Shown here: one piece after another, positions 26,696-35,872 of the stretch
Numbering within the stretch: the stretch's first letter is position 1
Layout: every line of letters begins with the position of its first letter
DNA from: Acidiphilium multivorum AIU301
Lineage (GTDB): Bacteria; Pseudomonadota; Alphaproteobacteria; Acetobacterales; Acetobacteraceae
DNA: 64,000 bases
Assembly (NCBI RefSeq): GCF_000202835.1
Contig: NC_015186.1
Location: forward strand, 3,567,501-3,631,500
Reading direction: 5' to 3'
The notes under the pieces: generated by a model
Database searches by the model: none
The model's input: only the letters and a program-made list of their open reading frames with translations
What the model was told of the DNA's origin: nothing
Position numbers and translations under genes: made by a program

Positions 26696-29515
26696 ATGAT
26701 GAAACCAGCGTCGATCATGCGATCCGTCCGGTCGGTGACACTGTCACTGGCCGTGGCGGGGATGGCGGGCTTCGCCCCCGCCGCCCATGCCGGGCAACCG
26801 CGCTCCTACCAGCGGGCGCAGGCGGCCGTGGCGCACGGCAAGCTGCTCGATGCGCGGCTCGACCTGCTGAACGCCGTCCGCCGGCATCCGCATGACGGCG
26901 CCGCGCACGCCCTGCTGGGCGAGGTCTCGCTCCAGCTCGGCGATGCCGTCTCGGCCGAGCGCGAGGCGCGCAAGGCCATCGCCGCCGGCTACCAGCCGAA
27001 CCGCAGCCTGGCCCTGCTGCTGCGCAGCTACGTGGCCCAGGGCAGGTCGATCGCCCTGCTGCACGATTTCCCGATCGGCTCGGCCACCGGGGTCCACGCC
27101 GCCGTCATCGCCGTGGGGCGGGCGCGCGCCAACCTGGTCCTCGCCCGCTTCGACCGCGCCGAGGCCGACCTCGCGCGCGCCGCCGGTTTCGCGCCCGATG
27201 CGCCGGGCCTGTACGAGACCCGGATCGACCTCGCCATCGCCCGGCACGACCTCGCCGCGGCGCGGCGCATGATCGCCGCGCGGCTCAAGGTGACGCCGGC
27301 CGCGCCGGCCCTGCTGCGCCGCGAGGCGCAACTGGACATCGGGGAGGGCCAGCCGGCGCGCGCCGCAACCATCCTGCAGCGCGCCAATGCCGCGGACCCG
27401 CTCAACACCCGCGGCAAACTGCTGCTCATCCAGGCTCACCTGGCCGCCGGCGCGCTGCCCGCGGCGCAGGCCGAGCTCAAGCGCGCGGCTTCCCTGCTGC
27501 CCCATTCGGCCGGGCTCGCGTATTTCCAGGCGACGATCGACGTCGACGAACATCACTGGCATCGCGCCAGCGCGCTGCTCGATCATCTCGGCGGCATCGC
27601 CACGCAGCTGCCCGGCATCCTGTATCTTCGCGCGAGGACGGATGCGGCGCTCGGCCAGCCGGCCGCCGCGCTGACCGCGGCCCAGAAGTTCGCGGCGCAG
27701 CAGCCCGGTGACAGCGCCGCGCAGCTGCTGGTGGCCACGCTGGCGGTGCGGAGCGGTCATTACGGCGTCGCCAGCCGCAGCCTCGACAAGCTGGCGGCGG
27801 CCGGGAAGCTGGATGCCCAGGCCCTCGACCTGCGCACGGCGATCGAGATCCACGACCACAAGTGGAATCAGGCCGAACAGGACGCGCTTCAGGCCCTCAA
27901 GGCGGATCCGAAGGATCTCGCGGCGGGGATCAATCTGGCCGAGCTCGCCCAGCAGCGCGGCGACTTCAAGGCGGCCGAGCAGCGATACCGCGCGGTGCTC
28001 GCCGGGGTTCCCGCATCGGCGAGCGCCGTGCTCACCTCGGTCGAGATCCGGCTGGGATCGGCCGCGCTGCTGGCGAACGACGCCCCGACGGTAACGCAGA
28101 TGGTCGCCGCGCTGGACAAGCAGGGCGCCACACCCGCCGCCGCGCAGCTGCAGGCGAAACTGGACTTCCGCCGCGGCGATCTCGACGCGGCGCGGGCCGA
28201 CCTGACCCGGCTGCTCGCCGCCCGCCCTGGCTCGGTGACGGCGCAGCTCGGCCTCGCGCGGGTCGACCTGCTGACGCAGCGGCCGGATGCGGCGCTGAAA
28301 CGCCTGACCGCCGTGGTGAAGGCGCATCCCGCGGACCCGCGCCCCGTGCTCGCGCTGGCCGCCCTGCAACGGACGATGAACCAGCCCGACGCCGCGCTGG
28401 CCACGCTCGATCGCGCGCATGACCGTGCCCCCGACAATGTCGCGTTCGTGGCGGCGATCCTGCAGCAGCGGCTCGCGGCGAAGCAGTTCACCGAGGCCGG
28501 CAACCTGGTCTCGACCCTCCCGGCCGCGATGCAGCGCCAGCCGCAGATCCTGCTCCTGCGCGCGAAGCTCGATGCCGCGCAGGGGCGCCTCGATCAGGCC
28601 GCCCTGAACCTGCAATCCCTGCTGGCCGCGACGCCGGACGACGTGACGTCGCGGCTGGCGCTCGCGCATATCGACATGGCGCGCAAGCAGCCGCAGGCGG
28701 CCGAAGCGGTGATCGAGGCCGGGCTCGCGCGCGATCCGCGCCAGCTCGCCCTCATGCAGGCCCGGGTCGGCCTGGCCCTGGCGCGGCACGGCGCCGGCGC
28801 GGCCGAGCAGGAGGCGAAGCGACTCGCCGCCGCGCCCGACCACATGCCCGAGGCCGGCGCGCTGGAAGGCGATCTCGCCCTGTCGCTGCATCATTGGGCG
28901 AAGGCGGCGGCCGCGTTCAAGGCCGCCTATGACGCCAATCCGTCGCCGGCGCTGGCGGCGGGCGCGATCCGCGCCGACATCCAGGGCGGCCATCGCGACG
29001 CGGCGCTGGCCCTGCTCAAGGCGGCGAGCGCCCGGTTCCCCGACAGCGTGGCGCTGAGCGACATGCGGGGATCGGTCGCGCTGTCCCGGGGCGACCTGAA
29101 AGCGGCCGCGGCGGAGTACGCACACTCCCTGCGCCTGGCGCCGCAGGACGCGGTGGCGCTCAACAATCTCGCCTGGATCGAGGCGAAATCCGGCAAGCCG
29201 GACGCCGAGGCTTTGGCCGAGCGCGCCTATGTCGGGGCGCCGACGCCGCAAACCGCCGACACACTCGGCTGGATCCTTCTCCACGGCACGCCCGGCAAGG
29301 CGCGGCGCGCGCGGGCGGCGGCGCTGCTCGATGCGGCGCACCGGGAAGACCCCGCCGACCCGTCGATCGCCTATCACGATGCCGCGGCGCTGGCCCGCAC
29401 CGGCGAGCGGGGCAAGGCGATCGCGATCCTCAAGCCGATCGTCACGCCGAAGGCCTCGTTCGCCGACCATGCCGCGGCGGCGGCGCTGCTGGCGAAACTG
29501 GAGCGGCAGGGCTGA
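26696..29515 (+). CDS. prsT: PrsT-type TPR protein of the XrtA/PEP-CTERM system
   Basis: A signal peptide (VTLSLAVAGMAGFAPAAHA) precedes about 900 residues of tetratricopeptide repeats, many with the pattern A-x2-AL-x-L-x6-P-x4. It is likely periplasmic and organises the polysaccharide export machinery, as proposed for PrsT/EpsD-like proteins. The 939-aa length and the position after PrsKR fit the family. ATG 26696 follows GAGAAGGGG; the frame also has an earlier ATG at 26630 that overlaps prsR and would put a non-signal segment in front. Confidence 0.85.
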   Translation: MMKPASIMRSVRSVTLSLAVAGMAGFAPAAHAGQPRSYQRAQAAVAHGKLLDARLDLLNAVRRHPHDGAAHALLGEVSLQLGDAVSAEREARKAIAAGYQPNRSLALLLRSYVAQGRSIALLHDFPIGSATGVHAAVIAVGRARANLVLARFDRAEADLARAAGFAPDAPGLYETRIDLAIARHDLAAARRMIAARLKVTPAAPALLRREAQLDIGEGQPARAATILQRANAADPLNTRGKLLLIQAHLAAGALPAAQAELKRAASLLPHSAGLAYFQATIDVDEHHWHRASALLDHLGGIATQLPGILYLRARTDAALGQPAAALTAAQKFAAQQPGDSAAQLLVATLAVRSGHYGVASRSLDKLAAAGKLDAQALDLRTAIEIHDHKWNQAEQDALQALKADPKDLAAGINLAELAQQRGDFKAAEQRYRAVLAGVPASASAVLTSVEIRLGSAALLANDAPTVTQMVAALDKQGATPAAAQLQAKLDFRRGDLDAARADLTRLLAARPGSVTAQLGLARVDLLTQRPDAALKRLTAVVKAHPADPRPVLALAALQRTMNQPDAALATLDRAHDRAPDNVAFVAAILQQRLAAKQFTEAGNLVSTLPAAMQRQPQILLLRAKLDAAQGRLDQAALNLQSLLAATPDDVTSRLALAHIDMARKQPQAAEAVIEAGLARDPRQLALMQARVGLALARHGAGAAEQEAKRLAAAPDHMPEAGALEGDLALSLHHWAKAAAAFKAAYDANPSPALAAGAIRADIQGGHRDAALALLKAASARFPDSVALSDMRGSVALSRGDLKAAAAEYAHSLRLAPQDAVALNNLAWIEAKSGKPDAEALAERAYVGAPTPQTADTLGWILLHGTPGKARRARAAALLDAAHREDPADPSIAYHDAAALARTGERGKAIAILKPIVTPKASFADHAAAAALLAKLERQG

Positions 29516-29524
29516 GATCCCGCG

Positions 29525-30835
29525 ATGCTGCATCTCCTGGCGCTGGCCGTTCCGTTCCTGATCCTGCTCGGCATGGCCATGGTGCGCCCCATGGTCGGGG
29601 TGATCGCGTTCGACTGGATCTCGCTGATGAACCCCCAGCAGGACCTCTTCGGCACCGGGGCGCATCTGCCCTGGGCGCTGGGTGCCGCGCTGGCGACCGT
29701 GATCGGCTGTCTCGTCGCGCATGAGCCGCGCCGATTTCCGATGACATCGACGCAGGTGCTGATCGTCGCCTTCGCCGGCCTGATCACCTTCAACACGCTC
29801 TTCGCCCTGGTGCCGGCCAGTGTGGAGAGCCATGACTACATCCAGCTGATCAAGTCGCTCGGCTTTGCCCTGCTCGCCGGCGCCCTCGTCACCAGCCGCC
29901 GGCGGCTGCACGCGGTGCTCTGGATCATGGTCATCTCGATCGGCTATTACGGCGTGCGCGGCGGTGGTTTCGCGTTGCTGACCGGCGGGAAAGATCACGT
30001 CTACGGCCCGGCCAACACGTTCATCGGCGACAACAATCAGCTCGCGGTGGCGCTGCTGATGACGATCCCGCTGATGAACTACCTGCGCCTGCACGCCGCC
30101 CATCGCGCGGTGCGGACGGGTCTGCTCGCGAGCATGGTGCTGACGCTGTTCGCCGTGGTCGCGACCTATTCGCGCGGCGGATTGATCGCCCTCGCCGCCA
30201 TGGTCGCGCGGCTGTGGTGGAACAGCAGAAACCGCCTGACCAGTTTCCTGCTGTTCGGAATCGTGATGGCCACCGCGATCAGCTTCATGCCCGCCGACTG
30301 GAAGGCGCGCATGTTCACCATCCTGCATTTCCATCATTCGAATTCGGCCAATGAGAGAATGACGGTCTGGCGCGATGCGTTCGGGATCGCGCTGCACAAT
30401 CCGCTAACCGGCGGCGGATTCCAGGCCACCGCCATGCCTGGCGTCATCCATCGCTATTTTCCGATGGCGCAGCAGCGGGCGACCCACAGCATCTGGTTCG
30501 AGGTCCTGGGCGACCAGGGATTCCCGGCGCTGTTCGTCTGGATCGCGCTGAACCTCAACGGCCTGTTCATGGCGCGGCGGGTGGCGCGGCGGGCGCGAGG
30601 CAATCCGGCCCTGGCCTGGCTGGTCGATTTCGGCCGCATGACGGAGGTTTCCATCATTGCCTTCATGGTCGGCGGATCGTTCCTTTCGCTCGGCTATTAC
30701 GACTACTTCTACATGCTGCTGATTCTCGTGTCCTCGGCCCTGGTGCTGCTGCGCGCGGAATTGCCCCGGGTCGCCGCCGAGGCGGCGCCTGCGGCCGCAC
30801 GGGGGTGGCGGGCGCGCGGGGCGGTCGCGCAATGA
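29525..30835 (+). CDS. O-antigen ligase/polymerase-like membrane protein of exosortase A loci
   Basis: The 436-aa protein has ten or more helices and the Wzy_C-type pattern: FIGDNNQLAVALLMTIPLMNYLRL, ATYSRGGLIALAAM, and a periplasmic loop with ANERMTVWRDAFGIALHNPLTGGGF and ATHSIWFEVLGDQGFPALFVWI. This is the putative O-glycosylation ligase/polymerase seen in exosortase A systems (TIGR03097-like). It would polymerise or ligate exported glycan on the periplasmic side. It follows prsT by nine bases. Confidence 0.88.
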   Translation: MLHLLALAVPFLILLGMAMVRPMVGVIAFDWISLMNPQQDLFGTGAHLPWALGAALATVIGCLVAHEPRRFPMTSTQVLIVAFAGLITFNTLFALVPASVESHDYIQLIKSLGFALLAGALVTSRRRLHAVLWIMVISIGYYGVRGGGFALLTGGKDHVYGPANTFIGDNNQLAVALLMTIPLMNYLRLHAAHRAVRTGLLASMVLTLFAVVATYSRGGLIALAAMVARLWWNSRNRLTSFLLFGIVMATAISFMPADWKARMFTILHFHHSNSANERMTVWRDAFGIALHNPLTGGGFQATAMPGVIHRYFPMAQQRATHSIWFEVLGDQGFPALFVWIALNLNGLFMARRVARRARGNPALAWLVDFGRMTEVSIIAFMVGGSFLSLGYYDYFYMLLILVSSALVLLRAELPRVAAEAAPAAARGWRARGAVAQ

Positions 30836-31044
30836 GCGCCGCGCTTTTTCTCCTCGCCATGATCGCCGTCCTCTGGCTCGGGGTCTGGATTTTCGACGAG
30901 CCCCGGACGGCGGATCCGTCCCGCAAGCCGCGCGCGACCCCGTTCGATTACGTCGAGGCGAAGCCGGCCGCACCGGCCGCGGTCACCCCGGCCGCGGGCG
31001 CGGGCTGGCGGCAGCGGCGGGCGCAGTCGAAGACGCGGCCGTGA
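30832..31044 (+). CDS. Small single-helix membrane protein
   Basis: The 70-aa protein has one N-terminal helix (ALFLLAMIAVLWLGVWIF) and a polar Ala/Pro-rich tail. It overlaps the ligase-like gene by four bases (ATGA) and the next glycosyltransferase gene by a base, which argues that it is translated. I recognise no family; it may be a locus-specific accessory protein. Confidence 0.6.
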   Translation: MSAALFLLAMIAVLWLGVWIFDEPRTADPSRKPRATPFDYVEAKPAAPAAVTPAAGAGWRQRRAQSKTRP

Positions 31045-32273
31045 TGCGCATCGCCACCGTGTCCACGCTTTATCCCAATGCGATGTTTCCCTCGCACGGG
31101 ATTTTCGTGGAGACGCGGTTGCGCCATCTCGTCGCCGATACCGGCTGCGCGGCGCGGGTGATCGCGCCGGTGCCCTATTTCCCGTTCCGTGCGCCGCTCT
31201 TCGGCCGGTTCGGGCAATGGGGCCGCGTGCCGCGCGAGGATGTTCGCCTCGGGCTCGATGTGCTGCATCCGCGCTACGGGGTGATTCCCGGCATCAGCGG
31301 TGCCGCGACGCCGTCGCTGCTCTACCGGGCGATGTGCCGGGGCATGGAGCGCCTGCATGCGGCCGGATTTCATCCGCAGCTGATCGATGCCCATTACCTG
31401 TATCCGGACGGTGTCGCCGCCGCGCGTCTGGCGCGGCGCCTGGGCCTGCCGCTGGTGATCACGGCGCGTGGTTCGGATGTCACCGCCTGGCCGGCGCACA
31501 GGGGGCCGGCCCGGCAGATCCGCGCCGCGATCCGGCAGGCGGATCACCTGATCGCGGTGAGTGCGGCACTGGCCGAGGGCCTGGTCTCGCTGGGCGCGGA
31601 CCCGCGATCGGTCACGGTGTTGCGCAACGGCGTCGACCTCGGGCGGTTCGTCGCGATCGACCCCGTGCTGGCTCGCGAGCGGATCGGCCAGCAACGGCGG
31701 TATCTGCTCTCGGTCGGGCATCTGATCCCGCGCAAGGGGCATGACCGGGTGATCCGCGCGCTGGCGATCCTGCATCGGCGCGGCCTCGGCTCGCACGACC
31801 TGCTGATCGCCGGCAGCGGCGCGGAGGAGCCGCGGTTGCGCAGGCTCGCGGCGTCGCTCGGGCTGGGCGGGCGGGTGCGGTTTGCGGGCAGCATCCCGCA
31901 GGAAGATCTGCACGCCTATTATTCCGGCGCGGATCTTCTCGTGCTGGCGTCGAGCCGGGAAGGCTGGGCCAACGTGCTGCTCGAGTCGATGGCGTGCGGC
32001 ACGCCGGCCGTCGCGTCGCCGGCGCCGGGAAATGCCGAGGTCGTGCGCGATCCGGCGGCGGGGCTCGTGGCCGCGGCGAACACGCCGGAGGCCCTGGCCG
32101 ACGCGATCCTGACGCTGCTCTCATCCCCGCCCGATCGCGCGGCGACGGCGGGTTTTGCCGCGGCGCACGACTGGCGGAGCATCAGCCTCGGCCAGGCCCG
32201 GATTTTCGAGACCGTTCTGGCACGGCGCGGCGCGGCGGCGGGCGCGCCGGTCGAACAGGCGGCCTGCGCATGA
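31044..32273 (+). CDS. GT4 family glycosyltransferase of the exopolysaccharide locus
   Basis: The 409-aa GT-B enzyme begins MRIATVSTLYPNAMFPSHGIFVETRL, has an N-terminal lobe with DAHYLYPDGVAAARLARRLGLPLVITARGSDV, then LSVGHLIPRKGHDRVIRAL and the nucleotide-sugar motif SREGWANVLLESMACGTPAVAS (E-x7-E). It should extend the lipid-linked repeat unit in the cytoplasm. A GTG at 31041 is an equally placed alternative start. The gene closes the first block of the locus. Confidence 0.9.
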   Translation: MRIATVSTLYPNAMFPSHGIFVETRLRHLVADTGCAARVIAPVPYFPFRAPLFGRFGQWGRVPREDVRLGLDVLHPRYGVIPGISGAATPSLLYRAMCRGMERLHAAGFHPQLIDAHYLYPDGVAAARLARRLGLPLVITARGSDVTAWPAHRGPARQIRAAIRQADHLIAVSAALAEGLVSLGADPRSVTVLRNGVDLGRFVAIDPVLARERIGQQRRYLLSVGHLIPRKGHDRVIRALAILHRRGLGSHDLLIAGSGAEEPRLRRLAASLGLGGRVRFAGSIPQEDLHAYYSGADLLVLASSREGWANVLLESMACGTPAVASPAPGNAEVVRDPAAGLVAAANTPEALADAILTLLSSPPDRAATAGFAAAHDWRSISLGQARIFETVLARRGAAAGAPVEQAACA

Positions 32274-32811
32274 GGGGCGCGATGACGATGCTCCGCTCAT
32301 CAACATGAGGGGCACCGCAGCCGATCCTTCATGGTCTTCGGCGGACGGTCTTCGTAACGCAAGGTTGTCTTAAATTAAACATACTCGCCGCTCTCGTGAT
32401 TTTTATACCGTAATAGGATTCCAGTCCAGAAATGTGCATAAATCTGTCGCTTTCCCACGATCGCCATGCTATGCCCTGAGGGATCGCTTAACTGATTGTC
32501 AGGCGCGTATTTCAGCGAGAGAGGTCATTTTGAAGAACGTATCGATCGACGTGTCTGGCGTCGGGGACGCCGATCGCGTTCCCCGTCGCTGACTGGCCCG
32601 CATGAGCATCGTCGTGTCTCCTGCCGCAAGCTGCCGTAAACCCGGTTGGGCGCTCGTCGCCGCGCCCCGCGGCGAAGGGTGGGTGCGCGGGCCTGGTCGG
32701 CCGCGGCGTGGTCGGACGATGCACGATCCCGGCCCGGAATTTTCATCACCGCCCCGATGACCGTTTCACGCGCCGCCCGGGATCTTTGACCGGCAAGGAG
32801 ATTGCAAGCCC
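32274..32811. promoter_or_regulatory. Non-coding spacer splitting the exopolysaccharide locus
   Basis: The 538 bases between the GT4 gene and the export lipoprotein hold no protein-like frame longer than about 20 codons. From about 32350 to 32460 the sequence is A+T-rich (TTAAATTAAACAT, ATTTTTATACCGTAAT) and may hold the promoter of the second block. A hairpin (CGGGGACGC/GCGTTCCCCG with one bulge) lies at 32562-32585, and a strong AAGGAG site precedes the next gene. Confidence 0.5.
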
Positions 32812-33453
32812 ATGAATTCAGATCGTTACCGGCGGATTTTTCGCCACAAGACAACCCTGCCGTTGCTGTTCATGGCCGCGCTAAGCCTGGGACTGGCCAG
32901 CTGCGCGGCGCCGCCGGCGCCGAAAGTGCCGACCGTCGCGGTTCCGAATCCGACCTACCGGATCGGGCCGGGGGACGTGTTGAGCGTGTTCGTCTATGGC
33001 TCGCCCGATCTCTCGGAGGCGGCGGTGCCGGTGCGGCCGGACGGACGATTCTCGATCCCGCTCGTCCAGAACATCCGCGCGGCCGGCAAGACGCCCCTGC
33101 AACTGCAGAACGACATCGCCAGGCGGCTGAAAAGCTACGTCAAGAATCCCAACGTCACCGTGATCGTCAAAAGCTTTCACGGCGCGCTCGGCAGCGACAT
33201 CAGGGTCATCGGCGCCGGCAAGCCGCGCGCGATCCCGTACGTCAACGGCATGACCATGCTCGACCTGATGACCGAGATCGGCGGCGTGCCCCGTTTCGGC
33301 CTGGCCAACGGCGCCTTCATCATCCGCCGCACCGGCGGGCATGACGTGAAGATCCCGGTCGCCCTCGGCGCGCTGCTGAACCAGGGCGACCTGAAGCAGA
33401 ATATCACCCTGCAGCCGGGTGACATCGTCGTCATCCCGCGCAGCCTGTTCTGA
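32812..33453 (+). CDS. XrtA-system polysaccharide export lipoprotein (OPX/Wza family)
   Basis: A lipoprotein signal peptide with lipobox LASC (Cys31) is followed by a Poly_export domain (YRIGPGDVLSVFVYGSPDLS...PVRPDGRFSIPLVQNIRAAG) and a SLBB-like domain (GAGKPRAIPYVNGMTMLDLMTEIGG) ending in LQPGDIVVIPRSLF. The 213-aa size fits the short OPX proteins of exosortase A loci. It forms or gates the outer-membrane export channel. A strong AAGGAG ribosome binding site precedes ATG 32812. Confidence 0.92.
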   Translation: MNSDRYRRIFRHKTTLPLLFMAALSLGLASCAAPPAPKVPTVAVPNPTYRIGPGDVLSVFVYGSPDLSEAAVPVRPDGRFSIPLVQNIRAAGKTPLQLQNDIARRLKSYVKNPNVTVIVKSFHGALGSDIRVIGAGKPRAIPYVNGMTMLDLMTEIGGVPRFGLANGAFIIRRTGGHDVKIPVALGALLNQGDLKQNITLQPGDIVVIPRSLF

Positions 33454-33460
33454 GCCGCCG

Positions 33461-34942
33461 ATGGAACAGCTCATCGAAACCGCACTGCGGCTGCTCGCCA
33501 CCGCCTGGCGCAAGCGCTGGTACGCGCTCGCCACCGCGTGGCTCGTCTGCGCGCTCGGGTGGACGGCGGTCATGCTGCTGCCGCCGAATTTCGAGGCCAG
33601 CGCGCAGCTCTACGTCGCGGCCGACCCGGTGCTGACGCCGCTGCTGCGCGGCATCGCCATCAACGGCAATTCCGAACAGGAATTCAACCTGCTCCGCCAG
33701 ACGCTGCTCAGCACCCCCAATCTCCAGCACCTGATCGACCGCGAAGGGCTGCACGCGCAGGGGCCGGGTGCGCGCGAGGCGCTGGTGCGCCGGCTGCGGG
33801 CGCGGGTGACCGTGGTGCCGCAGAGCCGCAACCTGTTCACCATCCGCTATGTCGGTCACGATCCGCGGCGCGCCTACAACATCATCGCCGGTCTGGTGAA
33901 CATCTATGTCGAGCGCGCGTCGGACCACAACCAGAGCGACATCGACAATGCCGGCAAGTTCCTGCAATCGCAGATCGACTATTTCCACAACCAGCTGAAA
34001 TCGCTCGAAGCGCGCCGCGCGGCGTTCCAGGCGAAATATCTCGAACTGCTGCCGGGCAGCGACGGCGTTTCCGCCGTGCGGGCATCGGGCGCGCGGGTCC
34101 GCAAGCTGGAGACCGAACTGCAGGACGCCAAGGCCGAGCAGGCGCTGCTGGCCAGCGAACTCGCCAAGACCAAGCCGCTGCTGTCGGAAACCCAGGCCGC
34201 CGGCGGCAACCCCGCGCTCGCCGCGGCCCTCGCCAACCTGGCCAGGCTGCGCCAGCAATACACCAACAGCTATCCCGGCGTGCAGGCGGCCGAACGGCAG
34301 GTCAAGGCGCTCGAACACGGGCCGGCCGGCGGCGGCAAGTCCAGCTACAGCGTGCCGGTCGCCAATCCGGTCTACAAGGCGCTGCATCTCGAAATCCTGC
34401 AGACGCAGACCAGGATCCTCGAGACGACCCGCGCGCTGGCGCGCGCCAAGGTGGAGCATGCGAAGCTGACCGCGCTCGCCCGTTCGGCGCCCGGCGTCGA
34501 GGCGAAGTTCATCAACCTCAACCGGAATTACGGTGTCCTGCAGAAGGAATATCAGGACCTGATCAGCCGGCGCGAGGCGATGCGCATCGGCGCCGCCGCC
34601 AATATCGATGCCAACCAGGTGCAGCTGCAGGTGATCAATCCGCCGGTTCTGCCCCGGCTTCCCATCGGGCCGAACCGGCGCCTGTTCCTCGTCGCCGTGC
34701 TGGTCCTCGGCATCGGCGCCGGGCTCGGCGTCGGCGTGCTGCTCGGCGAACTCGAGGGCCGCGTCCGCTCCGAGGCGGATCTGCGCGGCTTCGGCATCCC
34801 CGTGATCGGCCAGATTTCCGACATCTCGCCGCAATCCGGCGTGATCATGCCGGCGCTGCGCATCGGCATCGGCGGTTCGCTGCTCCTGGGCGTGTTCGGC
34901 GCGCTCTTCATTGCGACCTTCATCATCGGGGGGCTCGGATGA
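33461..34942 (+). CDS. XrtA-system polysaccharide chain-length determinant (Wzz/PCP family)
   Basis: The 493-aa protein has an N-terminal transmembrane helix (YALATAWLVCALGWTAVMLL) and a large periplasmic region. That region has the Wzz motif FEASAQLYVAADPVLTPLLRG and long coiled coil at about 170-240 and 315-370. A C-terminal helix pair starts at LFLVAVLVLGIGAGLGVGVLLGEL. It controls chain length and couples to the kinase-like ATPase encoded next. The start eight bases after the export gene was chosen because the region upstream overlaps that gene. Confidence 0.92.
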   Translation: MEQLIETALRLLATAWRKRWYALATAWLVCALGWTAVMLLPPNFEASAQLYVAADPVLTPLLRGIAINGNSEQEFNLLRQTLLSTPNLQHLIDREGLHAQGPGAREALVRRLRARVTVVPQSRNLFTIRYVGHDPRRAYNIIAGLVNIYVERASDHNQSDIDNAGKFLQSQIDYFHNQLKSLEARRAAFQAKYLELLPGSDGVSAVRASGARVRKLETELQDAKAEQALLASELAKTKPLLSETQAAGGNPALAAALANLARLRQQYTNSYPGVQAAERQVKALEHGPAGGGKSSYSVPVANPVYKALHLEILQTQTRILETTRALARAKVEHAKLTALARSAPGVEAKFINLNRNYGVLQKEYQDLISRREAMRIGAAANIDANQVQLQVINPPVLPRLPIGPNRRLFLVAVLVLGIGAGLGVGVLLGELEGRVRSEADLRGFGIPVIGQISDISPQSGVIMPALRIGIGGSLLLGVFGALFIATFIIGGLG

Positions 34943-35868
34943 GCCAGAACGAACGTCCGCCGAATTCCGTCCGCAGCCTGATCGAGCGCCTCGCCGCCGG
35001 GCTGGACGCCGAGGGGATGCCGGTGATCAACCCGAACGAGCCGCAGGCCGCATCGCAACCGGCCCGCCAGGCATCCGCCGCGGCCGAACCGCTCGCGCTG
35101 CGCGCCGCGCGATTCTCCTCGCCCCTCGCGCCGCGCCGCCAGCACCGCCCTGCCGTCGTGTCGCTGGCCCAGCTGGAGGAAAACGGCATGGTCGCCCTTC
35201 GTCGTCACCGTCATGTTGGCGAGGAGTTCCGGATCGTCCGCCACCATGTGCTGGAACACTTCCAGCAGGCGCAGGGGCAGCACGACCCGGTGCGCCGCAA
35301 CAACATCGTCCTCGTCACCAGCCCGCGCGACGGCGACGGCAAGAGTTTCGCCGCGCTGAATCTCGCCGGCCTGCTGGCGGAGGGCGGGGATCGCGACATC
35401 GTGCTCGTCGATGCCGATTTCGGCGGCGCCTCGCTGACCGCGCATTTCGGTCTTGCGGAATCGCCCGGCCTTCTCGAATTCGGCGACTCGCCAAGGCAAC
35501 TCGCCGGATCGATCCCGCTCGGCACCGCGATCGACCGGCTGGTGTTCATTCCCGTCGGCGGTTCGGCCGACGCCGAAGCCCGCACCGCTCTGGCCGCCCA
35601 GCGGCATGTCCGCAGCCTGGCCAGCGCGGTGGCCGACAGCTACGAGGACGCGATCGTCGTGGTCGACGCCCCGGCCTGCCTGACCAGGAGCGACGCCACC
35701 GAAATCTCCGCGATCGCCGGGCAGGCGATCCTGGTGGTGCAGGCCGGGCAGACGCGCCGCGCCGAAATCGAACAGTCGCTCGACCTGCTCGATTCCTGCC
35801 CGCAGCTCAGCCTGCTGCTGAACCGCGCGGCGAAGCGCCGGCGCGGCCTGTTCGCCAGAAGGGGCTGA
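34939..35868 (+). CDS. BY-kinase-like ATPase of the XrtA system
   Basis: The 309-aa cytoplasmic protein has the P-loop of bacterial tyrosine kinases: Walker A variant SPRDGDGKSFAALNLA, Walker A' IVLVDADFGG and Walker B AIVVVDAPA. It pairs with the chain-length protein whose stop codon it overlaps. Members of this group usually end in a tyrosine cluster. Here the C-terminus is NRAAKRRRGLFARRG and only one Tyr (in ADSYEDA) lies in the whole protein, so autophosphorylation at a C-terminal tail is impossible. Confidence 0.88.
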   Translation: MSQNERPPNSVRSLIERLAAGLDAEGMPVINPNEPQAASQPARQASAAAEPLALRAARFSSPLAPRRQHRPAVVSLAQLEENGMVALRRHRHVGEEFRIVRHHVLEHFQQAQGQHDPVRRNNIVLVTSPRDGDGKSFAALNLAGLLAEGGDRDIVLVDADFGGASLTAHFGLAESPGLLEFGDSPRQLAGSIPLGTAIDRLVFIPVGGSADAEARTALAAQRHVRSLASAVADSYEDAIVVVDAPACLTRSDATEISAIAGQAILVVQAGQTRRAEIEQSLDLLDSCPQLSLLLNRAAKRRRGLFARRG

Positions 35869-35872
35869 CGCG

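Noticed and set aside
26744-30397. 1217-aa open frame on the minus strand across prsT and the ligase-like gene
   Set aside because: Runs opposite to two clear genes, has no domain and has the biased composition of an antisense shadow.
32530-32592. 20-codon frame starting with TTG behind GAGAGAGG
   Set aside because: Too short, no similarity and overlaps a hairpin; not enough to call a peptide gene.
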